Source: Rubrivivax sp.
Lineage (GTDB): Bacteria > Pseudomonadota > Gammaproteobacteria > Burkholderiales > Burkholderiaceae_C
Direction of reading: 5' to 3'
Length of the DNA: 64,000 nucleotides
NCBI GenBank assembly: GCA_027485165.1
Contig: JAIXRN010000100.1
Span: 1 to 64,000 of the forward strand
The notes below the pieces were generated by a model. That model was given only the letters and a program-made list of their open reading frames with translations. It was not told where the DNA came from and ran no database searches. The first letter of the stretch is position 1. Each line of letters begins with the position of its first letter. Positions 25,705 through 33,884 of the stretch are shown here, in pieces. The position numbers and the translations under genes were made by a program.

Positions 25705-26904
25705 TCAGTCGGTGGCCGGGTACAGCGGCGTGAGCTGCTTTTCGCGCCTGTAGGCCTGCAGGAAGGCGGCCCAGCGCATCGGCGCGAAGCCGCGGCTGCG
25801 GTTGGCCGCGCCGATTTCGAACAGCCAGCGGTACTGCCGCATCAGGTCGCGCCAGGCCTGCAGCAGGCCCGTGCGGCGGTCCCAGATGTGGGTGCTTTCG
25901 GCGCCCGCGCCGTTGACTTCGACGATGCTGAAGCCGCCACCGGCCTGCACGTCGCTGAAGCGTTCGAAGCGGATATCGAAGCGGCCGAAGTGGAATTCGG
26001 GCAGCGCACGGGCGATGGCGTCGAAGCGCGCTTCCATGGCGGGCGTCACCAGATGGCTGCCGTTGCGGAAGATGGCGCCGCGGCTGTGGCTGCCGGCGAA
26101 GGCCAGGCGCACGGCTTCGCCAAAGGCGGGCACGCTGTCCAGGCGCGCGGTGTGGCGGTGCAGGTACAGGTGCGGCAGCTGGCCGGCGCGCGGGTCGGCC
26201 AGGATCAGCTCGCGCAGCGTGCGCTGGCCGTCGCCGACCACATGCGGAAAGTACTTCAGCGTGATCGACACCACCCGGCCCTGGCGCTGCCCAGGCCGGC
26301 GGCAATAGAAGATGCCGGCCTCGCCTTCGAAGGGCACCAGCTGCTGCAGCACCAGGCTGGCGCCGCGCGGGAAGGCGGCCAGGTAGGCCTGCAGCTGGGC
26401 CGGGGTGCGCACCAGCTTCACGCCGGCCCCGCGGCAGCCGAGGTCGGGCTTGGCGACCACCGGCAAGGCAATGCCTGCGCGCTGCAGCGCACTCAGTGCG
26501 GCGGCGGTTTCGTGCGCGATGCCGGCGGCGTGATCGGCGCCATGGGCGCCTGCACCCGCCCCGGCTGCATCTGCGGCCGGCCGGTCCACACGGATGAAGG
26601 GTGCCACCCATTCCGCGGCGTGGCGTACCGCCAGTGCCAGGATCTCGGCCTTGCTCTCACCGAAGAACCCGCCGCCGGGAAACGAAGGGTTGGCGGCCGT
26701 GGGCAGCAGCACGCCGCGGTGGCGCAGCATCAGCCAGCCGGCATAGGCCATCACCGGGGGGTAGAAGGCCCACATCGGCCAGAACTCGAAGAAGCTCAGT
26801 GCCGGGCCTTCATCCTGTTCCAGCGGGGGCATGCCGGGGTGGGCGTAGGCCGGAGGCGCGGCGCGCTGGGCGGGCAAAGGGGTGGAGCTCAAGGCACTGG
26901 GCAT
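25705..26904 (-). CDS. ATP-grasp enzyme (D-Ala-D-Ala ligase-like fold)
   Basis: A 399-residue cytoplasmic enzyme. The N-terminus has SFFEFWPMWAFYPPVMAY and LLPTAANPSFPGGGFFGESK, a characteristic opening of a family of ATP-grasp proteins often annotated as D-alanine ligase-like. The ATP-grasp core has VVAKPDLGCRGAGVKLV, LQQLVPFEGEAGIFYCRR and the metal-binding end GFSIVEVNGAGAESTHIWD. ATP-grasp enzymes join a carboxylate to an amine or thiol through an acyl phosphate. It is divergent from an OlsB-like acyltransferase, which suggests a pathway that makes an N-acylated or amide-linked amino-acid product. That product is inferred and unknown. Start: ATG 26904. Confidence 0.75.
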   Translation of the reverse strand: MPSALSSTPLPAQRAAPPAYAHPGMPPLEQDEGPALSFFEFWPMWAFYPPVMAYAGWLMLRHRGVLLPTAANPSFPGGGFFGESKAEILALAVRHAAEWVAPFIRVDRPAADAAGAGAGAHGADHAAGIAHETAAALSALQRAGIALPVVAKPDLGCRGAGVKLVRTPAQLQAYLAAFPRGASLVLQQLVPFEGEAGIFYCRRPGQRQGRVVSITLKYFPHVVGDGQRTLRELILADPRAGQLPHLYLHRHTARLDSVPAFGEAVRLAFAGSHSRGAIFRNGSHLVTPAMEARFDAIARALPEFHFGRFDIRFERFSDVQAGGGFSIVEVNGAGAESTHIWDRRTGLLQAWRDLMRQYRWLFEIGAANRSRGFAPMRWAAFLQAYRREKQLTPLYPATD

Positions 26905-27002
26905 GGTGGGCAGCGTGGCAGGGCAGGTGATGAGGGATGGCACCAGGCGGCGCACCGTTCGGCGTGCAGCCACTGCCGGTGAGTCGCCGCCGCAGCCCGG
27001 CA

Positions 27003-27023
27003 CTTACAACAGTTGGCTGTAAG
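27003..27023. promoter_or_regulatory. Inverted repeat CTTACA-N9-TGTAAG in the divergent spacer
   Basis: Perfect 6-bp arms at 27003-27008 and 27018-27023, with a second short ACAG/CTGT pair inside. It lies in the 212-bp spacer between the divergent ATP-grasp and acyltransferase genes. An operator for both is possible; no regulator is adjacent. Confidence 0.35.
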
Positions 27024-27116
27024 CCTGCGCCGGCAGCGGCGACGAAGCCCAAGACCGGCCGATGCGTCCTGACGCCTGCCGGCGCTTCCTGGCCTTCCGC
27101 ACTGCACACCTCCGCC

Positions 27117-27923
27117 ATGCCCCAACTTGTCCAGACCTTGGTCCAGACTGCTGCTGCTGCAGCAGAAGCGCTGGCACGCCCCGGCCGCGACTACCGCGTC
27201 GGCCTGGTGCAGACCGAAGCTGAACTGCGCGCCGTGCAGGGGCTGCGCTTTGAGGTCTTCAACCTGGAACTGGACGAAGGCCTGGTCGAGTCCTACGACA
27301 CCGGGCTGGACGCCGACCCCTTCGACGCGCAATGCGATCACCTGATGGTGACCGAGACCCGCAGCGGCAACGTGGTCGGTACCTACCGCATGCAGACCGG
27401 CCTGCGCGCCGCACAGGGGCTGGGCTACTACAGCCAGCGTGAATTCGACTTCGGCCCGTTCGAGGCCGAACGCCCGCGCATCCTGGAACTGGGCCGCGCC
27501 TGCATCCACCGCCAGCACCGCCACTTCGCGGTGCTGAACCTGCTGTGGAAGGGCATCGCCGCCTACGCGCAAAGCCAGGGTGCGCGCTACCTGCTGGGCT
27601 GCAGTTCCATCACCACGCAGGACCCGGCAGAAGGCCTGGCGGCCTGGCGCGTGCTGCAGCCGTACCGCGCTGAGCCGCCCTGGCTGACGCAGCCACTGCC
27701 AAGTTTCGAATGCCTGTGCGCCGGTGCCGATGCGTCGGCTTTGGCGTCGCAGCCGGCGCCGCACATTCCGCGTCTGCTGTCGGCCTACCTGGCTGTGGGT
27801 GCGCGGCTGTGCGGGCCGCCGGCCATCGACCGCGAATTCCGCACCGTCGACTTTCTCACCTGGCTGGACGTGGAATCACCCAGCGTCGTCGCCCGGCAGC
27901 GCCGGGGCCGCTTCACCGCTTGA
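27117..27923 (+). CDS. GNAT-fold N-acyltransferase (OlsB-like, ornithine lipid type)
   Basis: A 268-residue protein with the acyl-ACP-dependent N-acyltransferase fold (Acetyltransf_5 group, home of OlsB, which makes lyso-ornithine lipid). Landmarks: VQTEAELRAVQGLRFEVFN, EARLEC-type core QCDHLMVTETRSGNVVGTYRM, and RILELGRACIHRQHRHFAVLNLLWKG. A companion O-acyltransferase (OlsA) is not present; the neighbour is instead a divergent ATP-grasp enzyme. So the product may be ornithine lipid, another N-acyl amino acid, or an intermediate for the ligase. ATG 27117 chosen. Intact. Confidence 0.75.
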   Translation: MPQLVQTLVQTAAAAAEALARPGRDYRVGLVQTEAELRAVQGLRFEVFNLELDEGLVESYDTGLDADPFDAQCDHLMVTETRSGNVVGTYRMQTGLRAAQGLGYYSQREFDFGPFEAERPRILELGRACIHRQHRHFAVLNLLWKGIAAYAQSQGARYLLGCSSITTQDPAEGLAAWRVLQPYRAEPPWLTQPLPSFECLCAGADASALASQPAPHIPRLLSAYLAVGARLCGPPAIDREFRTVDFLTWLDVESPSVVARQRRGRFTA

Positions 27924-27981
27924 CGCGGCTGTCATGCGGCTGGTCGTGCGGGCCTTGCTGGCCTGGCGGTCCCTGCAGAGC

Positions 27982-28581
27982 CTATTTCGCAGCGCGCCGC
28001 CGCCGCTGCCAGCGCAGCAGCGGAAACGCCAGCGCCAGCGCGGCCACCGGCAGGGCCACGGCCACCGGCAGCGGCAGGCCCAGGGCCTGGGCCAGGGCAT
28101 GGCCGATGGCGGCACTCAGCAGGTACAGGCCCAGGGTCCACAGCGTCACCGCCAGGCCCACCCAGGCCACGAAGGGCAGCAGCGGCACGCGCACGAAGCC
28201 GCAGGCGGTGTAGGTGGCCAGCCGCAGACCGGGCACGACACGCGCCAGCAGCACCGCGCTGCCCAGCTGCGTCAGGATCTTGCCGCGTGCCCATTCAGAA
28301 CGATCGCCGCCATAGCGCCTGCGTAGCCAGCCGATGCGGCGCGCGCCCAGGCCCAGCGCGTACAGGCCCAGGTCGCCCAGCGCGATGCCGCCGCCCACCG
28401 CCGCGATCGACAGTTCCCAGGAAATCACACCTTTGGCCGCCAGGGCCACGCCAGCGGCGATGGCCAGGTCTTCCAGCAGCAGCGTGGTCAGCGCCAGCAC
28501 CAGCGCGATGACCAGCGGCGTGCCCATGCCGGCCAGCACGGCCTGCAGCCAGGCCAGCAGGTCGGCCCAGGCCGTCAGCAC
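27982..28581 (-). CDS. DedA-family membrane protein
   Basis: A 199-residue DedA/SNARE-associated-type membrane protein. The family loop LLEDLAIAAGVALAAKG and the arginine-rich region GSAVLLARVVPGLRLATYTACGF (the conserved R in GR.(I/V)P) are present. Four or so membrane helices follow. Members move lipid carriers such as undecaprenyl phosphate or support membrane homeostasis. The start is GTG 28581, overlapping the alpha/beta hydrolase gene by 7 bp on the same strand, so the pair is co-translated. Confidence 0.85.
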   Translation of the reverse strand: MLTAWADLLAWLQAVLAGMGTPLVIALVLALTTLLLEDLAIAAGVALAAKGVISWELSIAAVGGGIALGDLGLYALGLGARRIGWLRRRYGGDRSEWARGKILTQLGSAVLLARVVPGLRLATYTACGFVRVPLLPFVAWVGLAVTLWTLGLYLLSAAIGHALAQALGLPLPVAVALPVAALALAFPLLRWQRRRRAAK

Positions 28582-29459
28582 CCGGGCTCCAGGGCCTGCG
28601 CGATGGCGGCGCGCACCTCGTCCTGGGAATGCCAGGGCAGGAAGTGGTTGCGGCCCGGCAACAGCACGGTCTGCACGCAGCGCGCACCGCGCAGTTGCGC
28701 CTGCATGTAGGGCACGTTGGCCACCGGCACCAGCTGGTCTTGCGTGCCGTGCACGATCACGACCTTGGCCTGCACCTGCGGCAGCCGCGTTGCCAGGGCC
28801 TGCAGTTCGGGCTTCAGGGCCATGAGTTCGGCGTTCGCATTGCGCAGGGCCCGCGGCAGCAGGGCACGCACCCCAGGCCAGGCGCCGACATGCTGCATCG
28901 GGTGTACGTCCTCCAATGCCGGGTCCAGCGAAGCTGCCAGCAGCACCAGGGCACTGACCTGCCCAGGGTACTGCGCCGCCACCTGGGCCACCACCGGCCC
29001 GCCCAGCGAATGGCCCAGCAGCACCACCGGCCGGCCGTCGCGCGCCATCAGGGCCTGCACCGCTGCAGCTTGCACAGGCAGCGGCGTGACGGCCCCTGGC
29101 GGGCCGCTGTGGCCGAAGCCCGGGCGGTCCAGTGCCAGCACCTGCCAACCCGGCGGTGGCGACAAGAGGTAGTCGGCCCAGTCGCTGGCCGCACCAGGGG
29201 TGCCGTGCACCAGGATGAGCTGCGGGCCATCCGCAGGGCCTGCCTGCAGGTAGCTCAAGGTCTGGCCCGGCGCCCCGGGCAGGGCCATAGTGCGTCGCAG
29301 GGCGTCAGTGGCCGACGCCTTCGCGCGCGGGCCCGCAGGTGCGCAGCCCACTGCCGCCAGCGCCACGCCCAACGCCGTCAGCCAGCGCACCTGCGGCCCG
29401 CCGACCAGCCGTTGGCGCCAGAGCCAGGACCGGGGGTGACGGAAGCTGGGGGGTCGCAT
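28575..29459 (-). CDS. Alpha/beta hydrolase lipoprotein
   Basis: A 294-residue hydrolase. A lipobox AAVGC follows the hydrophobic stretch LTALGVALAAVG, so it is probably membrane-anchored in the periplasm. The catalytic triad is visible: Ser in LLGHSLGG, Asp in HGTQDQLVP and His in PGRNHFLPW; the oxyanion motif is LVHGTPGA. The substrate (ester, lipid or amide) is unknown. The stop is followed by, and overlaps, the DedA gene, which hints at a shared role in envelope lipid turnover, an inference. Confidence 0.85.
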   Translation of the reverse strand: MRPPSFRHPRSWLWRQRLVGGPQVRWLTALGVALAAVGCAPAGPRAKASATDALRRTMALPGAPGQTLSYLQAGPADGPQLILVHGTPGAASDWADYLLSPPPGWQVLALDRPGFGHSGPPGAVTPLPVQAAAVQALMARDGRPVVLLGHSLGGPVVAQVAAQYPGQVSALVLLAASLDPALEDVHPMQHVGAWPGVRALLPRALRNANAELMALKPELQALATRLPQVQAKVVIVHGTQDQLVPVANVPYMQAQLRGARCVQTVLLPGRNHFLPWHSQDEVRAAIAQALEPGC

Positions 29460-29510
29460 GAGGGCTGTTGGGCTGCTGGTGTCGGGGGAGAGCCCGGGGG
29501 ATGGCCCGGG

Positions 29511-29540
29511 CGATATGACGGGCGATATGACGGGCGATAC
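29511..29540. repeat. 12-bp tandem repeat CGATATGACGGG, 2.5 copies
   Basis: CGATATGACGGG at 29511-29522 and 29523-29534 followed by CGATAC. It lies in the 218-bp spacer upstream of the alpha/beta hydrolase gene and past the end of the SulP gene. No coding role is visible in this spacer. Confidence 0.6.
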
Positions 29541-29677
29541 GGTGGGGCCCGCGGTGCACGACGCGCCGCGCTGCCACCCCCAGCAGTCGGTACAGAAGCC
29601 GTTTCGTTACAGCCATGGCGCCTGGCCTGGGCGCGCGGCCGTGCTGGCGGGCCTCTGCTGGGGCTGTCCGCCCTGAT

Positions 29678-31426
29678 TCAGCCCGCCCCGCCGAGCGCAG
29701 GCTGCCCGGGTGCCAGCGCCTGCACGGCCTGGAAGTGCGTCAGAAAGACCTGGCCACGCAGCTGGGCCAGGAAGCCGGTGCCTTGCAGCCGGTCCATCAC
29801 CGGGCCTTTCACTTCGCTCAGGTGCAGCAGCACGCCCGCTTCGCGCAGGCGGCTGTCAATGGCTTCCAGGCTTTCCAGCGCGCTGGTGTCGATGTCGTTG
29901 ATGGCCGAGCACTGCAGCACCACGTGCCGCAGCAGCGGGCGCGCGGCCATTTCGGCATTCACCCGGTCTTCCAGTGCGCGGGCATTGGCGAAGTACAAGC
30001 TCTCGTCAACGCGCAAGCTCAGCAGCGCGGGGTCGCTTTCGACCGCATGACGCAGCACGTTGCGGAACGATTCCGTGCCCGGCACGCGGCCCACTTCCGC
30101 GATGTGCGGCCGGCTGGTGCGGCGCAGGAACATCGCCAGCGACAGCAGCACGCCGGCACCCAGGCCGGCTTCCACACCCCAGCCCAGGGTGCCCACAAAG
30201 GTGGCCAGCAGGGCAGCAAAGTCGGCCTTCGAGTAAGCCCAGGTGCGCCTGAACATCGAAAGGTCGACCAGGGCGAGCACGGCCACGACGATGGTGGCCG
30301 CCAGCGTGGCCTGCGGCACGAAGCGCAGTACCGGCGTCAGCAGCAGCGCTGCCAGGCCGATGCCCACAGCCGTGAAGGCGCCGGCGGCCGGCGTCTGCGC
30401 CCCGGCGTCGAAGTTCACCACCGACCGCGCAAAGCCGCCCGTGACGGGAAAGCCCCCGCTGAAGGCCGCGCCCAGGTTGCTGGCGCCCAGGGCCACGAGT
30501 TCGCGGTCGGGTTCAATGCGCTGGCGCCGCTTGGCTGCCAGCGTCTGGCCCACCGACACCGATTCGACAAAGCCCACCACGCTGATCAGCAGCGCCGGCA
30601 GGGCCAGGGCCTGCCACAGGGCCAGGTCCCAGCTGGGCCAGGTCAGCGGCGGCAGGCCCTGCGGCACGGGGCCCACCAGCTTCAGCCCCTGGGCCTGCAG
30701 GTCGAACTGCCAGGCCAGCCACGCGGTGGCGGCAATACCTGCCACGGGCCCGGCCCTGGCCAGCGCATCGGCCAGGCCGTGCGGCAGCCCTGCGCGCAGC
30801 AGCAGCGGCCGCAGACCGCGCCGGGCCCACAGCAGGAAGGCAAGGGTAGCGCCGCCCAGCAGCGCGGTCAGCCCATGCAGCTGCGGCAGCTGCTGCGCCA
30901 TGCCCCACACGATGTCGGTGAAGTCGCGCCCCGGCACTGGCAGGCCCAGCAACGTCTTCAGCTGCGCCGCTGTGATGAGCAGGGCAGACGCCGAGATGAA
31001 CCCCGACATCACCGGGTGGCTGAGGAAGTTCGCCAGGAAGCCCAGGCGCAGCAGGCCCATGGCCAGCAAGATCAGGCCCGACAGGAAGGCCAGTGTCAGC
31101 GCCAGCACCGCGTAGTGCGCCGTGCCGGTGGCGGCCAGGCTACCGATGGCTGTGGCTGTCATCAGCGACACCACGGCTACCGGCCCCACCGCCAGCACGC
31201 GGCTGGTGCCGAACAGCGCGTACAGCAGCAGCGGCGCGATGCTGGCGTACAGCCCCACTTCGGGCGGCAGGCCGGCCAGCGTGGCGTAGGCCAGGCTCTG
31301 CGGGATCAGCATCAGCGTGACGATGGCCGCGGCCACGCCGTCCTGCACCAGCGTCTGGCGGTCGTAGCGGCGCCCCCAGTCCAGGATGGGCAGGGCCGCT
31401 GCCAGCGTGCGGGTCAGTGTGCGCAC
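29678..31426 (-). CDS. SulP-family sulfate/anion transporter with STAS domain
   Basis: A 582-residue inner-membrane transporter. The SulP signature GVAAAIVTLMLIPQSLAYATLAGLPPEVGLYAS is at about residues 25-57, followed by about ten further helices and a cytoplasmic STAS domain from about residue 440 (VLQCSAINDIDTSALESLEAI). SulP members carry sulfate, bicarbonate or other anions. GTG 31426 lies 14 bp after the upstream YeeE-like gene and gives the normal family length. It is the last gene of a strand-minus unit that begins with the BigR-like repressor, so a role in sulfate or sulfite movement after sulfide oxidation is likely. Confidence 0.88.
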   Translation of the reverse strand: MRTLTRTLAAALPILDWGRRYDRQTLVQDGVAAAIVTLMLIPQSLAYATLAGLPPEVGLYASIAPLLLYALFGTSRVLAVGPVAVVSLMTATAIGSLAATGTAHYAVLALTLAFLSGLILLAMGLLRLGFLANFLSHPVMSGFISASALLITAAQLKTLLGLPVPGRDFTDIVWGMAQQLPQLHGLTALLGGATLAFLLWARRGLRPLLLRAGLPHGLADALARAGPVAGIAATAWLAWQFDLQAQGLKLVGPVPQGLPPLTWPSWDLALWQALALPALLISVVGFVESVSVGQTLAAKRRQRIEPDRELVALGASNLGAAFSGGFPVTGGFARSVVNFDAGAQTPAAGAFTAVGIGLAALLLTPVLRFVPQATLAATIVVAVLALVDLSMFRRTWAYSKADFAALLATFVGTLGWGVEAGLGAGVLLSLAMFLRRTSRPHIAEVGRVPGTESFRNVLRHAVESDPALLSLRVDESLYFANARALEDRVNAEMAARPLLRHVVLQCSAINDIDTSALESLEAIDSRLREAGVLLHLSEVKGPVMDRLQGTGFLAQLRGQVFLTHFQAVQALAPGQPALGGAG

Positions 31427-31440
31427 AGCATGGGCCGCGT

Positions 31441-31896
31441 TCAGGGTGCCGTGGGGGCGGCACGGGCGGTGGCGCGGGCCCAGACCTCGAACAGGCCCAT
31501 GCCGGCCAGCATCGCGGCCACGAACAGCAGCGCCTGGCCCCCGCCCGCGGCCATCGCCACCAGTGCCGGGCCGGGGCAGAAGCCGGCCAGCCCCCAGCCG
31601 GCGCCGAACAGCAGCCCGCCCGTCACCAGACGCCGGTCGATGTCGCTGGCCTGGGGCAGCTGCAGCGGCGCGCCCAGGAAGCTGCGCGTGCGGCGGCGCG
31701 CCAGGGCGAAGGCCAGCACGCCGACGGCGATGGCCCCGCCCATGACGAAGGCCAGCGACGGGTCCCAGGCGCCGGCCAGGTCCAGGAATCCCAGCACCTT
31801 GCCGGGGTCGGTCATGCCGGACACCAGCAGGCCCCAGCCGAACAGCAGGCCGACGATGAATTCGCTGGTGCGCAGCAACAGGGCAGGGGCCTTCAT
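31441..31896 (-). CDS. YeeE/YedE-family membrane protein, C-terminal half type
   Basis: A 151-residue membrane protein with about four helices. Typical landmarks are EFIVGLLFGWGLLVSGMTDPGKVLGFLDL and LVTGGLLFGAGWGLAGFCPGPALV, including the cysteine in GLAGFCPGPA. It pairs with the gene upstream as a split YeeE/YedE transporter, a family tied to thiosulfate or other sulfur compound uptake. ATG 31896 is chosen; an upstream start adding MPATPTMPA is possible. The spacer to the first half is 95 bp. Confidence 0.85.
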   Translation of the reverse strand: MKAPALLLRTSEFIVGLLFGWGLLVSGMTDPGKVLGFLDLAGAWDPSLAFVMGGAIAVGVLAFALARRRTRSFLGAPLQLPQASDIDRRLVTGGLLFGAGWGLAGFCPGPALVAMAAGGGQALLFVAAMLAGMGLFEVWARATARAAPTAP

Positions 31897-31991
31897 GGCG
31901 GGCATGGTGGGCGTGGCAGGCATGGTGGGCAGTGGTCGAAGTGGCAAGGCCAGCGGTGGGGCAGTTGGTGGCGAAGGCGGCAGGGCCGGCA

Positions 31992-32429
31992 TCAGAACAG
32001 GTTGCGCATGGCAAACACCGTGGCGAAGCCCGCAGCCATGAAGACCCCAGTGGCCACCAGCGAACGCGGCGACAGGCGCGACAGGCCGCACACGCCATGC
32101 CCGCTGGTGCAGCCCGACCCCAGCCGGGTGCCGAAGCCCACCAGCAGACCGGCCAGCACGATCAGCCCTGGGCCGGCTTCGATCCTGGGCGCCGCGATGA
32201 AGCCCGCCGGCACCAGCAGCGCCAGGCTGGCCGGCGCGGCCAGCAGGCCCAGCAGGAAGCTGATGCGCCAGCCGGTGTCGCCAGCCCGGCGCGCCAGCAG
32301 CCCGCCCAGGATGCCGCTGATGCCCAGGATGCGGCCGTTGAGCAGGATGAACAGGGCCGCGGCCAGGCCGAGCACCAGGCCGCCGGCCAGCGACATCCAG
32401 GGGGTGAAATGGGTCCAGTCGATCTGCAT
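31992..32429 (-). CDS. YeeE/YedE-family membrane protein, N-terminal half type
   Basis: A 145-residue membrane protein with four helices and the cysteine motif GFGTRLGSGCTSGHGVCGLSR, which in the thiosulfate transporter family lines the substrate path. Landmarks also include WMSLAGGLVLGLAAALFILLNGRILGISGI. It forms the pair with the next gene. It lies 44 bp after the BigR-like repressor gene on the same strand, separated by a 12-bp tandem repeat array, so persulfide-responsive control is expected. Confidence 0.88.
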   Translation of the reverse strand: MQIDWTHFTPWMSLAGGLVLGLAAALFILLNGRILGISGILGGLLARRAGDTGWRISFLLGLLAAPASLALLVPAGFIAAPRIEAGPGLIVLAGLLVGFGTRLGSGCTSGHGVCGLSRLSPRSLVATGVFMAAGFATVFAMRNLF

Positions 32430-32432
32430 GGG

Positions 32433-32480
32433 GGTGTCTCGTGCGGTGTCTCTTGCGGTGTCTAGGGTGGTGTCTAGGGC
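32433..32480. repeat. Four tandem 12-bp repeats, GGTGTCTxxxGC
   Basis: GGTGTCTCGTGC, GGTGTCTCTTGC, GGTGTCTAGGGT and GGTGTCTAGGGC at 32433-32480. The array fills the spacer between the repressor stop and the first YeeE-like start and covers the stop codon itself (CTA at 32474-32476). Copy-number change would alter the spacing between the two genes. Confidence 0.75.
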
Positions 32481-32839
32481 GGTGTGAGCTTGGCGCTGCG
32501 GGCCTTGCGGGGTGCGGGTCTTCGTTGCCCGCCGCCGCAGTACTGGTCGTACAGCGTTTCCATCACGGCCACCGCCTGCGGGCTGCTGAGGGCGTAGTAG
32601 ACGTTCTTGCCTTCGCGGCGCGTGCTCACCAGTTGTTGTTCGCGCAGCACCGTGAGCTGCTGCGACAACGTGGGCTGCACGATGCCCAGCAGTTCTTCCA
32701 GTTCGCCGACGCGCTTTTCGCCCTGCGACAGCTGGCACAGGATCAGCAGGCGGTCGGGGTTGGCCAGCACCTTCATCAAGGTGCAGGCCTGGTCGGCGGC
32801 GGCCCGCATCGCGGGCAGTTCGAAGGTGGCGGGGGGCAT
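32474..32839 (-). CDS. bigR: BigR/SqrR-like persulfide-sensing ArsR repressor
   Basis: A 121-residue winged-helix repressor of the ArsR family. The two cysteines that form a disulfide or tetrasulfide bridge in BigR and SqrR are present: Cys35 (RLLILCQLSQGEK) and Cys101 (ETLYDQYCGGG). The DNA-reading helix is in GIVQPTLSQQLTVLRE and the wing in TRREGKNVYYAL. ATG 32839 gives a 34-base leader from the predicted start of transcription; a GTG at 32866 would leave only about seven bases. Divergent from blh across a shared palindrome that should be its operator. An extra Cys19 is of unknown value. Confidence 0.88.
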   Translation of the reverse strand: MPPATFELPAMRAAADQACTLMKVLANPDRLLILCQLSQGEKRVGELEELLGIVQPTLSQQLTVLREQQLVSTRREGKNVYYALSSPQAVAVMETLYDQYCGGGQRRPAPRKARSAKLTPP

Positions 32840-32875
32840 GGGCGTGGCGGGCGACGGCAGGAACACTTAACTCTG

Positions 32876-32918
32876 CAATAGTCTATTGACTAACAATATA
32901 TTTGTCAATAGACTGTTG
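32876..32918. promoter_or_regulatory. BigR-type operator with two overlapping divergent promoters
   Basis: CAATAGTCTATTGAC (32876-32890) and GTCAATAGACTGTTG (32904-32918) are 15-bp arms with one mismatch around a 13-bp AT-rich spacer. Rightward: TTGACT (32886-32891), 17 bp, TAGACT (32909-32914), serving blh. Leftward: TTGACA (32908-32903), 17 bp, TAGACT (32885-32880), serving the repressor operon. One bound repressor would block both. AT content is far above the surroundings. Seen in sequence; regulation is inferred. Confidence 0.88.
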
Positions 32919-32963
32919 CCAGACGCCTGATAAACACGCAGCCCCTGCCTGCTACCCGCCCCC

Positions 32964-33866
32964 ATGAACAGCACTTCCAGCGCCAGCCCAGACCCCAGCG
33001 ACCGCCCCGCCCCGCAGGTCCACGCCGAATTCGACCCGGACACCTGGACCGTCACCTACGTCGTACACGACGGGCGGGGCAGCCCGTGCGCCGTCATCGA
33101 CGCCGTGCTCGACTACGACGCCAAATCGGGCCGTACGCGCACACGGTCTGCCGACCGGGTGGCGGGCTTCATCCGCGCCCAGGGCCTGAAGCTGTCCTGG
33201 ATCCTGGAAACCCACGCCCACGCCGACCACCTGAGCGCGGCGCGCTACCTGCAGCAGCAGCTGGGTGGCCAGCTGGCCATCGGCCAGCACATCACGCAGG
33301 TGCAGCAGGTCTTCAAGGGTCTGTTCAACCTGGGCGATGAATTCCAGGCCGACGGTTCGCAGTTCGACCGCCTGCTGGCCGACGGTGACACCCTGGCGCT
33401 GGGCCGCCTGACGGGCCAGGTGATGGCAGTGCCCGGCCACACACCGGCCTGCGTGGCTTACCGCTTTGGCGACGCGGTGTTCGTGGGCGACACCCTGTTC
33501 ATGCCCGACGTGGGCACCGCGCGCTGCGACTTCCCGGGCGGCGACGCGCGGGTGCTTTACGCGTCGGTGCGCAAGCTGCTCAGCCTGCCGCCCCACACGC
33601 GCCTGTTCATGTGCCACGACTACCCGCCTAGCCAGCGCCCGGTGGCCTTCGAATCCACCGTCGCGGCACAGCGGGCGCACAACATCCACGTGCACGACGG
33701 CATCAGCGAAGACGATTTCGTGGCGATGCGCACGGCGCGCGACGCGACGCTGGACGTGCCGGCGCTGATCCTGCCTTCGGTGCAGGTGAACATCCGCGGC
33801 GGCGCGTTGCCACCGGGCGAAGCCAATGGCAGGTCTTACCTGAAGATTCCGATCAACGTGCTCTGA
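32964..33866 (+). CDS. blh: Blh persulfide dioxygenase (ETHE1-like MBL-fold)
   Basis: A 300-residue metallo-beta-lactamase-fold enzyme of the Blh/ETHE1 group that oxidises glutathione persulfide to sulfite. Metal motif THAHADH is at residues 83-89, followed by GHTPAC, the GDTLFMPDVGTARCDFPGG region characteristic of persulfide dioxygenases, and the metal histidine in FMCHDYPP. The partner repressor is divergent, with a common operator. In known systems this pair protects against sulfide toxicity. ATG 32964 is well placed. All metal ligands are present. Confidence 0.93.
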   Translation: MNSTSSASPDPSDRPAPQVHAEFDPDTWTVTYVVHDGRGSPCAVIDAVLDYDAKSGRTRTRSADRVAGFIRAQGLKLSWILETHAHADHLSAARYLQQQLGGQLAIGQHITQVQQVFKGLFNLGDEFQADGSQFDRLLADGDTLALGRLTGQVMAVPGHTPACVAYRFGDAVFVGDTLFMPDVGTARCDFPGGDARVLYASVRKLLSLPPHTRLFMCHDYPPSQRPVAFESTVAAQRAHNIHVHDGISEDDFVAMRTARDATLDVPALILPSVQVNIRGGALPPGEANGRSYLKIPINVL

Positions 33867-33884
33867 CCGGGCCAGGCTTCCCGT

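Noticed and set aside
32433..32480. Tandem repeats looking like a short CRISPR
   Set aside because: Units are 12 bp with no spacers between them and no cas genes nearby.
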